A stretch of DNA of 64,000 nucleotides from Schleiferia thermophila (lineage in GTDB: Bacteria > Bacteroidota > Bacteroidia > Flavobacteriales > Schleiferiaceae). The position numbers and the translations under genes were made by a program. The stretch's first letter is position 1. Every line of letters starts with the position of its first letter. The notes beneath the pieces are model-generated. The model saw only the letters and a program-made list of their open reading frames with translations, ran no database searches and was not told the origin of the DNA. Below, piece by piece: positions 18,330 through 26,861 of the stretch. Location: contig NZ_QPJS01000002.1 of the NCBI RefSeq assembly GCF_003337435.1, forward strand, positions 453,831 to 517,830, in the 5' to 3' direction.

Positions 18330-19123
18330 ACCTTTTGAAGCTTGAAATATTGAGCTATGGTGAAATTCACCTCATCTATTGAGTAAATAATTTGCTCAAT
18401 TTCATTGGCCAGGTAATTGTAGAGCACTATTCCTAAAGCAGCCGTAGGAATACCCAGTGCAGTTGTGACCAGTGCCTGCGAAATACCATTGGCCAGTCCC
18501 ACGGCATCAGGTGCGCCTACTCTTGCCATTGATGCAAAGGCTATAATCATTCCCGTCACCGTGCCCAGTAAACCGATAAGAGTAGATATTTGAGCCAGTG
18601 TAGAAATTACGACCATATTTTTCTGCAATATGGGTATCTCCAGTTGCGTAGCTTCTTCCAACTCAGTTTCTATCCAGGCTATTTTTTCAGCCTGTGAAGC
18701 TTCCGGATGAGAATCGCTCCACGTCTTAAAAGCTGAAAGTGCCGATTTTACCACATTGCCGAGCGAACCTCTTTGCGCATCGCATAGTGCAATCATTTCA
18801 ACCCATTTTCCCTGTTTGAGCAGATTGCGTACTTGCATCACAAATGCCTGGGTTTTGATCCTGCCATAGGCTCGCCTCAGCGTCAGCAACCGCTCTGCAG
18901 CATAGGCCAGTAAGATAATTTGAAAGGCAATCAATACCACCACCAGCGGTCCGCCCTTGTACATCACTCCCAGATAATTGCCCTTTACAGGCTCTCCGGA
19001 ATTGACACCCCCTACAAAGTTGCTGCCGGCTCCAAGTATTTTTTCATAGATCAGCCATGCTAGTACAAGAGCCACTGTGATGATGACAGCACCAAACCAA
19101 CTCTGATAGTTTTTCATCGTCAT
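18326..19123 (-). CDS. exbB: ExbB/TolQ/MotA-family proton channel protein
   Basis: A 265-residue protein with an extra N-terminal membrane helix (~10-30), a second helix at ~57-75, and the MotA/TolQ/ExbB domain at ~115-250 with ISTLAQISTLIGLLGTVTGMI and the final-helix motif ALVTTALGIPTAALGIVLYNYL. It is the first gene of the Ton motor operon. Its ATG is about 110 bp from the PUR-like gene, with a terminator in between, so it should have its own promoter; I could not pick a full consensus one. Confidence 0.95.
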   Translation of the reverse strand: MTMKNYQSWFGAVIITVALVLAWLIYEKILGAGSNFVGGVNSGEPVKGNYLGVMYKGGPLVVVLIAFQIILLAYAAERLLTLRRAYGRIKTQAFVMQVRNLLKQGKWVEMIALCDAQRGSLGNVVKSALSAFKTWSDSHPEASQAEKIAWIETELEEATQLEIPILQKNMVVISTLAQISTLIGLLGTVTGMIIAFASMARVGAPDAVGLANGISQALVTTALGIPTAALGIVLYNYLANEIEQIIYSIDEVNFTIAQYFKLQKV

Positions 19124-19156
19124 GGAATTTTATGTAAAGCAACTTCCAGCCTTAAC

Positions 19157-19199
19157 AAAATAAAAATGACCATTATCAGGATTCTGATTAATGGTCATT
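19157..19199 (-). terminator. Terminator of the PUR-like gene
   Basis: Arms AATGACCATTA (19165-19175) and TAATGGTCATT (19189-19199) pair perfectly. The loop extends the stem by TCAG/CTGA with a one-base bulge, leaving a 4-base loop. On the minus strand the stem is followed by a T-rich stretch (TTTTTATTTTG), placing the stop for the gene ending at 19233. Confidence 0.85.
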
Positions 19200-19232
19200 C
19201 CGATTAAAAGAATATATTGAATATGTAATTCT

Positions 19233-19568
19233 TTACAAATCGTTGAAGTCTATAGATTGACTTGTTCCTTCGGATGAAGTGAAGCTACCCTTGTTAAAAT
19301 TTGGATCATGCCTCTCCGATATTACCTCTTCACCCTTTTCGTTGATGATAAATTGGGTGATTTCATCCAGCAAATCTTTAAATGCATTAAAGTCTTCTTT
19401 GTACAAATAAATTTTGTGCTTTTTGTAAAAAACTTCTCCACCGTCAGTCAGCTTTTTGCTTTCTGTGATTGTCAGGTAGTAGTCATTCGCCTTAGTAGCT
19501 CTTACATCAAAAAAATAAGTTCTGCTTCCTGCTCTTAGTACTTTGGAATAAATTTCGTCTTTTTCCAT
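19233..19568 (-). CDS. PUR-alpha-like nucleic-acid-binding protein (DUF3276)
   Basis: A 111-residue protein matching the Bacteroidota PUR/DUF3276 family: SKVLRAGSRTYFFDVRATK, DYYLTITESKK and a helix YKEDFNAFKDLLDEI, then a low-complexity tail. These proteins bind single-stranded nucleic acid through a PUR repeat. The longer frame up to 19631 would run through the promoter, so the start is set at the ATG at 19568, which has AGGAG about 9 bases upstream; an ATG at 19586 is also possible. It has its own promoter and terminator. Confidence 0.88.
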   Translation of the reverse strand: MEKDEIYSKVLRAGSRTYFFDVRATKANDYYLTITESKKLTDGGEVFYKKHKIYLYKEDFNAFKDLLDEITQFIINEKGEEVISERHDPNFNKGSFTSSEGTSQSIDFNDL

Positions 19569-19609
19569 GTGTTCTTTCTCCTGCATGACAATGAAGTGTT
19601 GATGAGCAG

Positions 19610-19640
19610 CAAAAATATTTTTTTTCAGCAATTAAACAAA
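19610..19640 (-). promoter_or_regulatory. Bacteroidota-type promoter for the PUR-like gene
   Basis: On the minus strand TTTG (19640-19637), a 19-base spacer and TATTTTTG (19617-19610) match the -33/-7 consensus TTTG-N19-TAnnTTTG. Transcription would begin near 19603, which supports the shorter start of the gene. Confidence 0.75.
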
Positions 19641-19770
19641 TGACAATTTTTAATTATATGGCGATTTTACTTAAAGATGTCACGAGCATCAATCAGATTT
19701 TCTGCCCATTCCGACCTTAAACAAAAAAACCTCTGCCGTTAAATATGCAGAGGTCTGTTCCTTATGTATG

Positions 19771-19854
19771 TGCCCAGGACTGGACTCGAACCAGCACGCC
19801 CGAACGGGCACCACCCCCTCAAAGTGGCTTGGCTACCAATTTCAACACCTGGGC
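19771..19854 (-). tRNA. tRNA-Leu (anticodon GAG)
   Basis: Acceptor arms GCCCAGG/CCTGGGC pair fully (19848-19854 with 19772-19778), with discriminator A at 19771. The anticodon stem CCACT/GGTGG encloses the loop TTGAGGG, giving anticodon GAG. A long variable arm (GCCCG-TT-CGGGC) makes it class II, as expected for leucine. The T arm has TTCGAGT. CCA is not encoded. Confidence 0.93.
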
Positions 19855-19864
19855 GTAGTCTTGG

Positions 19865-19937
19865 TGACTCGGCTGGGGCTCGAACCCAGGACCCCAACAT
19901 TAAAAGTGTTGTGCTCTACCTGCTGAGCTACCGAGTC
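19865..19937 (-). tRNA. tRNA-Lys (anticodon TTT)
   Basis: A 73-base cloverleaf: acceptor GACTCGG/CCGAGTC, D stem GCTC/GAGC, anticodon stem CAACA/TGTTG around CTTTTAA (anticodon TTT), T arm CTGGG-TTCGAGC-CCCAG, discriminator A. CCA is not encoded. It lies 10 bp upstream of the leucine tRNA on the same strand and is probably co-transcribed with it. Confidence 0.96.
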
Positions 19938-20159
19938 GGTTGCTGTATAAGCTCCTCAAACGGGCTGCAAATATATAGCAATTTTCCTCCCAATATACCC
20001 CTTTTGGCCTTTTATGAAAAATTTCACACCCAACTTTTTGCAACTAGTACCCATTTATCGCCCTTTTGTTTAAATAATTTTTCTCCCATGCAACCTTGCG
20101 CAACATATTACTGTCTTTTTAGTGAATTCTGAAATTAAAATCCTATATCAAATACTACC

Positions 20160-20705
20160 ATGTCTGATAGCGACCTGTTCGAAAACCTAAAAAAAGGACA
20201 ACGAAAAGCTCAAGAACATTTTTACAACAAGTTCTCCGGCAAAGTGTTGGCCATCTGCAGGCGCTATCTCGCTGACCCCTACGAAGCTGAAGATGCCATG
20301 ATACAAGTTCTGCTCAAAGCACTCGAACACATCGCTGACCTGAAAAACGAATCCTCTATGGAAGCTTGGATACGTCGAATCTCCATAAACCACTGTCTGA
20401 ACCTACTCAAATCAACATTGACCTTTAAAATTGTGCCCATTAGCTACCTTGCTGATGAGGATTCTGACCTGCCGCAAATAGAATTTGAAACCGACTACCT
20501 GCTTCAACTCATTTCTGAGCTTCCTCCGGGTTACCGAACGGTATTTAACCTTTTTGCCATCGAAGGGTACAGCCATCGTGAAATTGCCGAAATGCTCGGC
20601 ATCAGCGAAAACACCTCCAAATCCCAGTTGAGCAGAGCCAGAGTATTGCTACAGAAAAAACTGCAATCCAATTCACAAAAAAACATTTCCAATGAACAGA
20701 ATTGA
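20160..20705 (+). CDS. ECF-type RNA polymerase sigma factor
   Basis: A 181-residue sigma-70-family factor with region 2 (YEAEDAMIQVLLKALEHI, then SMEAWIRRISINHCLNLL) and region 4 (LPPGYRTVFNLFAIEGYSHREI, MLGISENTSKSQLSRARVLL). Regions 1 and 3 are absent, as in ECF factors. It redirects polymerase to a small gene set, often its own operon. Its end overlaps the next gene by 14 bp; that membrane protein is a candidate regulator. Confidence 0.93.
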   Translation: MSDSDLFENLKKGQRKAQEHFYNKFSGKVLAICRRYLADPYEAEDAMIQVLLKALEHIADLKNESSMEAWIRRISINHCLNLLKSTLTFKIVPISYLADEDSDLPQIEFETDYLLQLISELPPGYRTVFNLFAIEGYSHREIAEMLGISENTSKSQLSRARVLLQKKLQSNSQKNISNEQN

Positions 20706-21456
20706 TCAGCTTTTCAGAGAAAAACTGCAAAATCACCAGCTAAAACCAGCAGAAAAATCCAAAGAAATCTTTCTCCGCAAAGCCACTAAAAAACCAACCC
20801 GATATTCCATTCTTCTGGTAAGAATAGCCGCTGCATGTGCAGTAGTACTGACCACAGCCCTTGTCTTCAAGGCAGTCTTCACAAGGTCGCAATCGCCTCT
20901 TACCAGTGATGATTCAGACTTTGTGATTTCCGAATTCAATTCCGATTCTGATACATCCGCTCCAGTCACCTCTTCCCCCACCAATCGGCCACATACCTTA
21001 CAAACAAAACCATCATCAACTTTAGCAAACATTTCCACACAGAAGCAATCCTTCACAAGACCCAACGATGCCGGTGTCCTTGAAGAAGCCCCTTCACGCC
21101 AGCCAGAGGACACCACCGCTCTCGTCGCTCTTGAGCCCACTATCCTAGAGGCGGCCACCCAGGACCCTGCACCAGTCATCCCGGAGACAGTGTCTGAAAT
21201 TTACGTTATCAGCAGCGGCCTTTTCGAACAAATTAACCATTACTCTACCCGGCATCTAAAACAGCGAAACATCGCAATCCGCATCCCTGTCATCAATCAA
21301 AAGTTCCAATTTCATTCACCATTAATTGACGAAGTAGAACAAACCTTTACCACCGTTAAAAGAGAAATTCTCGATTTCAATCTGGCCGATGCCAGCAGAA
21401 ACCTCACACATCAATTCTCCGAACGCTTTCAATCAAACCAATCCAAAAACCAATAA
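20692..21456 (+). CDS. Single-pass membrane protein, possible anti-sigma-like regulator
   Basis: A 254-residue protein I cannot assign to a family. It has a basic cytoplasmic N-terminus of ~38 residues, one membrane helix (~40-62, VRIAAACAVVLTTALVFKAVF), a Ser/Thr/Pro-rich periplasmic stretch (~65-165) and a more ordered C-terminus with amphipathic helices. Position directly after an ECF sigma gene, with overlapping frames, and the topology fit an anti-sigma factor. It lacks a recognisable zinc-binding anti-sigma motif, so the role is inferred from context. Confidence 0.6.
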   Translation: MNRIDQLFREKLQNHQLKPAEKSKEIFLRKATKKPTRYSILLVRIAAACAVVLTTALVFKAVFTRSQSPLTSDDSDFVISEFNSDSDTSAPVTSSPTNRPHTLQTKPSSTLANISTQKQSFTRPNDAGVLEEAPSRQPEDTTALVALEPTILEAATQDPAPVIPETVSEIYVISSGLFEQINHYSTRHLKQRNIAIRIPVINQKFQFHSPLIDEVEQTFTTVKREILDFNLADASRNLTHQFSERFQSNQSKNQ

Positions 21457-21465
21457 TTCAAAAAG

Positions 21466-22635
21466 ATGAGAAAGTTAATTCCATTATTTATTTCCAGCGT
21501 TGTCCTCACCAGTGCACAACTTTTGGGTCAGACCCAAAAAACCGATTCAATCCCCATGGTAAACATTCAAATTGAAGTAGATGGTACCAAAATCTCTATT
21601 TCCACGCCAGACATTCGAAAAATCAGCGAAAAAGATTTGGATGAAATCGTAAGAAACATCACCCAAAACGCCCAGAAATTCGCCATTCGGTCAGAAAAAA
21701 TGCTGAATCGCATCCACGAATTGCCAGATCAGGATCTCAGAGTCGTGCGACAATCCGACTCCCTGATTGCAAGGCTGCAATCTGTCCTCGACAGCAGCAT
21801 GAGCATCACCATCAAAAGCAAAAACAATTGGAAAAAAGCCCTCGACAAACACTTCGAACAATTCGACCTCCAACTCCAAAATCTCGACAGAGAGTTAAGT
21901 CAGCTCGAAAGCATTGTTGGTGTCCCACATTCTGCAAACGACGCCCCTGAAATCACCATCGAAATGCCAGGCTTTAAAATTCAAAAAGACAGTGTTACCA
22001 TCATGAAATTTCCTAAAAGCAGCAATCGCTCAGCTACTGCTTTCCATTTCTCCACAGGAATCAACCAACTTGGCGACAACTCCGTACTGGACGCCGATCT
22101 GCTCCGCTCATGGACCTTTTCCATAGGGGTGCATGGCTTTAGAAGATTTTCACCCAATTCCCCATCCGGTCTCCTTTACGGGCTTCAGTACCGGTGGACG
22201 GCTTTCGGTCTCAACACAGACACTCGGGTAGCCGTTACACCAACTGGTACAGAATTTCAAATAGACCCCAACTCCACAGCTACACGTAGCCGCCTGCGCA
22301 GCCAGAGCCTGGAAGCACCTATGCTCTTCGTCCTCTCTTCCCGAAGAGGCTACACGCGTCATCTATACTTTGGCCTTGGTGTATTTGGTGGCTGGCGGTT
22401 TGCCAACAGTACCTACGTGCGCGACCTCACCGGCGCTAACAACATGGAGCGAAACACCATTACCAAAGCAAGCTACCACGTCAATCCCCTCTACGCCGGT
22501 GCTCGCGCAATACTCGGATTCAAAGGTTTCACAGCGACCGCCTCCTATGAATTCAACTCCTACTTCCGCAGCCAAGCCAATCTGCCCAACATGCCCCTTA
22601 TGAGCCTCACCATAGGCGTCGACCTCGACGACTGA
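21466..22635 (+). CDS. Secreted protein with coiled coil and predicted outer-membrane beta-barrel
   Basis: A 389-residue protein with a signal peptide (LIPLFISSVVLTSAQLLGQ). Residues ~45-160 are largely helical and probably coiled. From ~190 alternating hydrophobic/aromatic strands (SFSIGVHGFRRFS, GLLYGLQYRWTAFGL, HLYFGLGVFGGWRF, FTATASYEFNSYF, MSLTIGVDLDD) look like a PorT/OmpA-type barrel of 8-10 strands. It is the third gene of the ECF operon, 9 bp after the membrane protein, and could be the envelope component sensed or controlled by that sigma factor. Confidence 0.62.
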   Translation: MRKLIPLFISSVVLTSAQLLGQTQKTDSIPMVNIQIEVDGTKISISTPDIRKISEKDLDEIVRNITQNAQKFAIRSEKMLNRIHELPDQDLRVVRQSDSLIARLQSVLDSSMSITIKSKNNWKKALDKHFEQFDLQLQNLDRELSQLESIVGVPHSANDAPEITIEMPGFKIQKDSVTIMKFPKSSNRSATAFHFSTGINQLGDNSVLDADLLRSWTFSIGVHGFRRFSPNSPSGLLYGLQYRWTAFGLNTDTRVAVTPTGTEFQIDPNSTATRSRLRSQSLEAPMLFVLSSRRGYTRHLYFGLGVFGGWRFANSTYVRDLTGANNMERNTITKASYHVNPLYAGARAILGFKGFTATASYEFNSYFRSQANLPNMPLMSLTIGVDLDD

Positions 22636-22686
22636 TTGACACCTCCATCCTCTTTTTTCATCTGTGTAAAGTGCAGACAAACGCAG

Positions 22687-22718
22687 CAAATCACCGCACC
22701 AGCGGTGATTTGTCTTTT
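22687..22718 (+). terminator. Terminator of the ECF sigma operon
   Basis: A perfect 11-bp stem, CAAATCACCGC (22687-22697) with GCGGTGATTTG (22702-22712), has loop ACCA and is followed by TCTTTT. It lies 50 bp after the last gene of the operon. Confidence 0.88.
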
Positions 22719-22736
22719 CACCATAGCTTTTTTCTA

Positions 22737-22767
22737 TTGTCTTTATTGATTAATGTATATACATTTG
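22737..22767 (+). promoter_or_regulatory. Pirin gene promoter with overlapping palindrome
   Basis: TTG (22737-22739), a 20-base spacer and TACATTTG (22760-22767) fit the Bacteroidota -33/-7 consensus. A perfect 14-bp palindrome AATGTATATACATT (22752-22765) overlaps the -7 box, where a dimeric repressor would block polymerase. The regulator is not identified; MarR- or HxlR-type repressors use sites of this size. Confidence 0.6.
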
Positions 22768-22796
22768 TTTCAAATTAAAACAAAAATATCACCCGT

Positions 22797-23510
22797 ATGC
22801 ACATCAATCTTCTCAAAGCTGAACAACGTGGCCACGCCGACCTGGGCTGGCTAAAAACTCATTACAGTTTCAGCTTTTCCAACTACTACAACCCCAGGCG
22901 CATCCATTTCGGCATGCTCCGCGTACTTAACGACGACTACATCGAAGCCAACATGGGCTTTGGCATGCACCCCCACGACAATATGGAAATCATCACCATC
23001 CCTACATCGGGAGGACTTCGCCATCGCGATAGCATGGGCCATACCGCTACCGTCCACGCCGGCGAAGTGCAGGTCATGAGTGCCGGCACAGGCATCTACC
23101 ACAGCGAAATCAACCCCTATTCCCAGCCGGTCACCCTTTTCCAAATTTGGATATTTCCCGACCGTCACAATGTCGCCCCACGCTATGACCAAAAGTCCTT
23201 CACCGACCAAATTAAACCCGAACACTGGACACTTCTCGTCGGTCCAAAAGACTACACCTCCTCAGCCCTTTGGATTCATCAGAAAGCGTTTATCTCTATA
23301 TACCGATCAGGTGCCGAACCCACCAATACATCCTACACACCACACATCCCCGGTCACGGACTTTATCTCATGGCCGTAGAAGGCTCCGCAAAGCTGGAAA
23401 ATCACACCCTCAGCCGTCGCGATTCCATCGAAGTCACCGATTTCAGCTCCCTCTCCCTTCACGTCTTACCTGCTACAGAACTTCTCGCTATCGAAGTGCC
23501 AATGCGCTGA
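22797..23510 (+). CDS. Pirin family bicupin protein
   Basis: A 237-residue protein with the N-terminal pirin cupin: FGMHPHDNMEIITIP supplies His and Glu metal ligands, followed by GHTATVHAGEVQVMSAGTGI and a further His-Ser-Glu. The C-terminal half is a second, degenerate cupin. Bacterial pirins include quercetinase-like dioxygenases and metabolic regulators; this one cannot be placed more exactly. It stands alone between a promoter with a palindrome and a type B GC-rich repeat starting 22 bp after its stop. Confidence 0.9.
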   Translation: MHINLLKAEQRGHADLGWLKTHYSFSFSNYYNPRRIHFGMLRVLNDDYIEANMGFGMHPHDNMEIITIPTSGGLRHRDSMGHTATVHAGEVQVMSAGTGIYHSEINPYSQPVTLFQIWIFPDRHNVAPRYDQKSFTDQIKPEHWTLLVGPKDYTSSALWIHQKAFISIYRSGAEPTNTSYTPHIPGHGLYLMAVEGSAKLENHTLSRRDSIEVTDFSSLSLHVLPATELLAIEVPMR

Positions 23511-23531
23511 TTGCCGGCAGCATATTTAATT

Positions 23532-23660
23532 CAGGGCGTGCCCCCGCGCGCCGGCCTGGTGGCCTTACCGCGCGGGGTCGGGCTGCTGCGGGGTGCGCTT
23601 CGCTCCCGTGCTTCGCTGCGCTGCGCACCGCCCTGCGGGCGCCCTCCGCATCCCTCACGC
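23532..23660 (+). repeat. GC-rich interspersed element, type B, copy 1
   Basis: A 129-bp GC-rich block starting CAGGGCGTGCCCCC and ending CCCTCACGC; the other copies are at 46147-46281 (minus), 54739-54864 and 63891-64000. The outer stem CCCCGCGCG (23542-23550) with CGCGCGGGG (23569-23577) encloses an inner GGCC-TGGT-GGCC hairpin. A second hairpin GCCC-TGC-GGGC follows near the end. It is preceded by the AT-rich TTTAATT, as is copy 4. No transposase is nearby. Confidence 0.88.
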
Positions 23661-24621
23661 ACTAGCCCCCATCCCGGCCCGCAAAGGACCCATCCGGCTC
23701 CTCAGCCCGAAGTTGCAGCCTTCAGCTGCCTCACAATCCTCCGCCTCCCCGTCTTCCTGCAGGCTTCCATAGCACGCATGCGCTGTTCTTCCGGCTGCTC
23801 TTTACCTCCGCAAATCGGCCACTGCATCGGACCTCCCTGTGTTAAAGCCACCGGTTCGCATAGTTCAGCATGCCCGGCAATCTCCGCATTCCCGTCCATT
23901 TCCGGTCCTTTCCTGGCCCCGTTGACCACACCTTCCCATTCCATTTCGTCCCTGCCCTTTCAAAGCTCCTGAACCACCTCCCTCACTTTTCCCTTTTCCC
24001 TTTTCCCTTTTCCCTTTTCATTTTTCATTTTTCACTTCTCACCCCTCTGCGCAGTCCTCAGGCCTTCTGCCTTCCGCCGGCACACTCTCCGGATACAGGC
24101 CCCCACCCCACACCGGCCGATGGCCCTGGTAGACGCCCGCGGGCTCCGTTCGGCTTCCGCGGATAACAGCTCTCCAATCAGAAGGCTAGCGGCAGCCGGA
24201 TCATGCAGAGTCTGCCTGCCGCGAAGATTTTCTGACGGATGTAGCCATTGTTGACCTCTGGAAACTGTTCCATGAGATTGCACAAAGCATCCAGCTCTCC
24301 CTCACCTGCACCCGCGATAACTTTCTATTCATGCAGCAGGTCCTCACAAAAAAAAAATTACATCACAAGCCGTACATTGCCTAGAGAGAAGTCAGTCGCC
24401 GTGGTCCACCCCACCGGGACTATCAGTTACAGGCGCAAAAAATACATTACAAAAAAACGCTTGCTTATAGTTTAACAGCCGACTTAGATCAGAATCTCCT
24501 GAAAAATTCAAGCGATTTCCCCGCACCCTATGCACTTTTCGCATACCTTTTCCACGGTAGATTTCCCTGAGCCGCAGGTGCCGTTTTACAATCTTATCTT
24601 TGCCCACATTGTGTTTATCGA
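23661..24621. other. Gene-free 0.96 kb spacer with C-rich sequence
   Basis: C-rich sequence without a convincing gene. It holds the short tandem repeat at 23986-24043 and an open stretch at 24190-24384 (plus) that reads like a protein fragment of 64 residues (e.g. VAIVDLWKLFHEIAQSIQLS) but has no start or known match, so it may be a gene relic. Confidence 0.4.
23986..24043 (+). repeat. Tandem 7-bp repeat
   Basis: About four to five units of TTTTCCC are followed by three degenerate units of TTTTCAT/C. The tract is intergenic, far from any start codon, and likely a slippage-prone simple repeat. Confidence 0.85.
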
Positions 24622-25602
24622 ATGGTGAAAATCGGAAATATCGAGTTAGCTGAATTTCCCATCCTCCTGGCTCCCATGGAAGATGTGAGCGATCCGCCGT
24701 TTCGCAAAGTATGTAAAAAATTTGGAGCCGATCTGATGTATACCGAATTCATCAGCTCAGAGGGATTGATCCGGCATGCCATTAAAAGCCGGGCAAAACT
24801 CGATATTTTCGATTACGAACGTCCTATTGGCATTCAGCTATTTGGCGGAGACGAGGAGGCACTTGCCATGGCCACCGAAATAGTAGATGCTACAGGCCCT
24901 GACCTTGTAGATATCAATTTTGGCTGCCCGGTAAAAAAAGTAGTGTGCAAAGGTGCAGGCGCTGCCGTACTCAAAGATATTCCTCTAATGGAGCGACTTA
25001 CCAAGGCCGTCGTAAAAAGTACATCCCTTCCGGTAACAGTTAAAACCCGCCTTGGCTGGGACGAAAACAGCAAAAATATAGTGGAAGTTGCCGAGCGGTT
25101 GCAAGATACCGGTATTAAAGCGCTTACCATTCACGGGCGTACAAGGACTCAGATGTACAAAGGTGCCGCCGACTGGACTCTGATAGCCAAAGTGAAGGAA
25201 AACCCCAGAATGCACATCCCGGTCTTTGGAAATGGCGATATTGACTCTCCGCAAAAAGCTCTTGAATACAAAAACAAATATGGTGTAGATGGCATTATGA
25301 TTGGCAGAGCAGCTATTGGTAATCCTTTTATCTTCAGAGAAGTAAAACACTATCTGAAAACAGGCCAGTTGTTGTCACCCCCTACAGTTGACGAGCGCGT
25401 GGAAGCTTGTCTGGAGCACCTCCAATTCAGCATTCGCTGGAAAGGACCTCGGCTCGGACTTATCGAAATGAGAAGTCACTATGCCAATTACTTTAAAGGA
25501 CTCCAAAACTTCAAACCTCTTAAAATTAGGCTATTGACTTCTGACTCTCTCGATGAGGTCTATGAAATACTGAATGAAATCCGACAAATTGAATTAGTTT
25601 GA
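24622..25602 (+). CDS. dusB: tRNA-dihydrouridine synthase
   Basis: A 326-residue FMN enzyme reducing uridines in the tRNA D-loop. Motifs are LLAPMEDVSDPPFR at the start, QLFGGDEEAL, DINFGCPVKKVVCKGAGAAVL with catalytic Cys109, VKTRLGWD, LTIHGRTRTQMYKGAADW, VFGNGDI and GVDGIMIGRAAIGNPFIF. The order and length match the DusB branch. Its end overlaps the upstream frame of the thiolase gene, which most likely starts 12 bp later at 25614; the two may share a transcript. Confidence 0.95.
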   Translation: MVKIGNIELAEFPILLAPMEDVSDPPFRKVCKKFGADLMYTEFISSEGLIRHAIKSRAKLDIFDYERPIGIQLFGGDEEALAMATEIVDATGPDLVDINFGCPVKKVVCKGAGAAVLKDIPLMERLTKAVVKSTSLPVTVKTRLGWDENSKNIVEVAERLQDTGIKALTIHGRTRTQMYKGAADWTLIAKVKENPRMHIPVFGNGDIDSPQKALEYKNKYGVDGIMIGRAAIGNPFIFREVKHYLKTGQLLSPPTVDERVEACLEHLQFSIRWKGPRLGLIEMRSHYANYFKGLQNFKPLKIRLLTSDSLDEVYEILNEIRQIELV

Positions 25603-25613
25603 GACAAAACAAA

Positions 25614-26819
25614 ATGGATCAGGCATACATACTGGATGGACTACGTAGTCCGATCGGAAAATTTGGCGGAGCGCTGGCGGATATAAGAACCGACGATCTA
25701 GCAGCTCATGTCATCGCAGAAATCGTAAGAAAAAGACCCGATATCAACCCATCTGACATTGACGATGTAATTATGGGCTGCGCCAATCAGGCAGGGGAAG
25801 ACAACCGAAATATTGCCCGCATGGCATTGCTCCTTGCGGGATTGCCCGTGGGCATACCGGGTGAAACTGTCAATCGCCTTTGCGCCAGCGGTATGGCAGC
25901 CATTGTCCATGCCATGAGAGCCATCAAATCGGGTGATGCAAGCCTGTTAATAGCCGGGGGAATTGAGCACATGACCCGGGCCCCATATGTAATCAGCAAG
26001 CCTACTAAAGCGTATGGTACCGATAGCCAACTCTACGACAGCTCCTTTGGCTGGCGATTTATCAACCCTAAAATGCAGCAACTCTATGGAACCGAAGCCA
26101 TGGGAGAGACTGCCGAAAATCTCGTTGAACTGTATCGTATAAGCCGTGAGGACCAAGATCTCTTTGCCTACCGCAGCCAGATGAAAGCAGCTGCAGCCCT
26201 AAAAAACGGGCGCTTGGCAAAAGAAATTACGCCGGTGATCATCCCTCGCAAAAAAGGCGAGCCACTTCATGTGACTGATGATGAATTTATCAAGCCAGAT
26301 ACCACTCCGGAAATTCTGGCATCACTCAAACCTGCCTTTCGGAAAAATGGCACTGTGACTGCCGGAAATTCCTCTGGACTGAACGATGGTGCCGCTGCAC
26401 TATTCATAGCTTCAGAAACCTATTGTGAGGCGCATTCCATCGAGCCGATGGCCCGAATAGTGAGCATGGGAGTCACCGGCGTTGAGCCGCGTATTATGGG
26501 AATCGGACCCGTAAAAGCCTCTGAAATCGCTCTTAAAAAAGCGGGGCTCACGCTGGACCAAATGGACATCATCGAAATCAATGAAGCTTTCGCTGCACAA
26601 GTCTTGGCCTGTACCCGACAGATGAATCTGGCTGACGACGATCCGAGAATCAACCCCAACGGCGGTGCTATCGCCTTGGGACATCCCCTCGGCATGACGG
26701 GCGCTCGTATTGTGTTTTCAGCAGCCCTCCAACTCGCGCTGACAGGGGCCCGATACGCCCTTGTGACCATGTGCATTGGCGTAGGTCAGGGATATGCCGT
26801 TGTTTTGGAACGCGTATAG
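25614..26819 (+). CDS. Thiolase, 3-oxoadipyl-CoA thiolase-like
   Basis: A 401-residue acetyl-CoA acyltransferase with nucleophile Cys90 in NRLCASG, NEAF with its active-site region, [11 protein letters not shown] with the catalytic His, and the C-terminal CIGVGQG cysteine. The segment [20 protein letters not shown] is typical of PcaF/PaaJ, which release acetyl-CoA and succinyl-CoA at the end of aromatic degradation. General beta-oxidation thiolase activity cannot be excluded. The ATG at 25614 is chosen over a TTG at 25599. A PaaZ gene is 8 kb downstream. Confidence 0.9.
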   Translation: MDQAYILDGLRSPIGKFGGALADIRTDDLAAHVIAEIVRKRPDINPSDIDDVIMGCANQAGEDNRNIARMALLLAGLPVGIPGETVNRLCASGMAAIVHAMRAIKSGDASLLIAGGIEHMTRAPYVISKPTKAYGTDSQLYDSSFGWRFINPKMQQLYGTEAMGETAENLVELYRISREDQDLFAYRSQMKAAAALKNGRLAKEITPVIIPRKKGEPLHVTDDEFIKPDTTPEILASLKPAFRKNGTVTAGNSSGLNDGAAALFIASETYCEAHSIEPMARIVSMGVTGVEPRIMGIGPVKASEIALKKAGLTLDQMDIIEINEAFAAQVLACTRQMNLADDDPRINPNGGAIALGHPLGMTGARIVFSAALQLALTGARYALVTMCIGVGQGYAVVLERV

Positions 26820-26861
26820 ACCTTAGTCTCCTTGGCTTACAATACCCTTTTATTGAATTTT

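Noticed and set aside
19764..20132. Plus-strand open frame of 122 codons
   Set aside because: It runs through the antisense of two tRNA genes and has no protein-like continuation.
23511..23972. Open frames inside type B elements on both strands (also at 46077-46316, 54668-54913, 54745-55092)
   Set aside because: They follow the GC-rich repeat, are low-complexity (Ala, Arg, Pro, Gly) and are open on both strands, as high-GC sequence often is. They are better explained by the repeat.
23986..24043. Regular short repeats that could suggest a CRISPR array
   Set aside because: Units are 7 bp with no unique spacers and no cas genes nearby; this is a simple tandem repeat.
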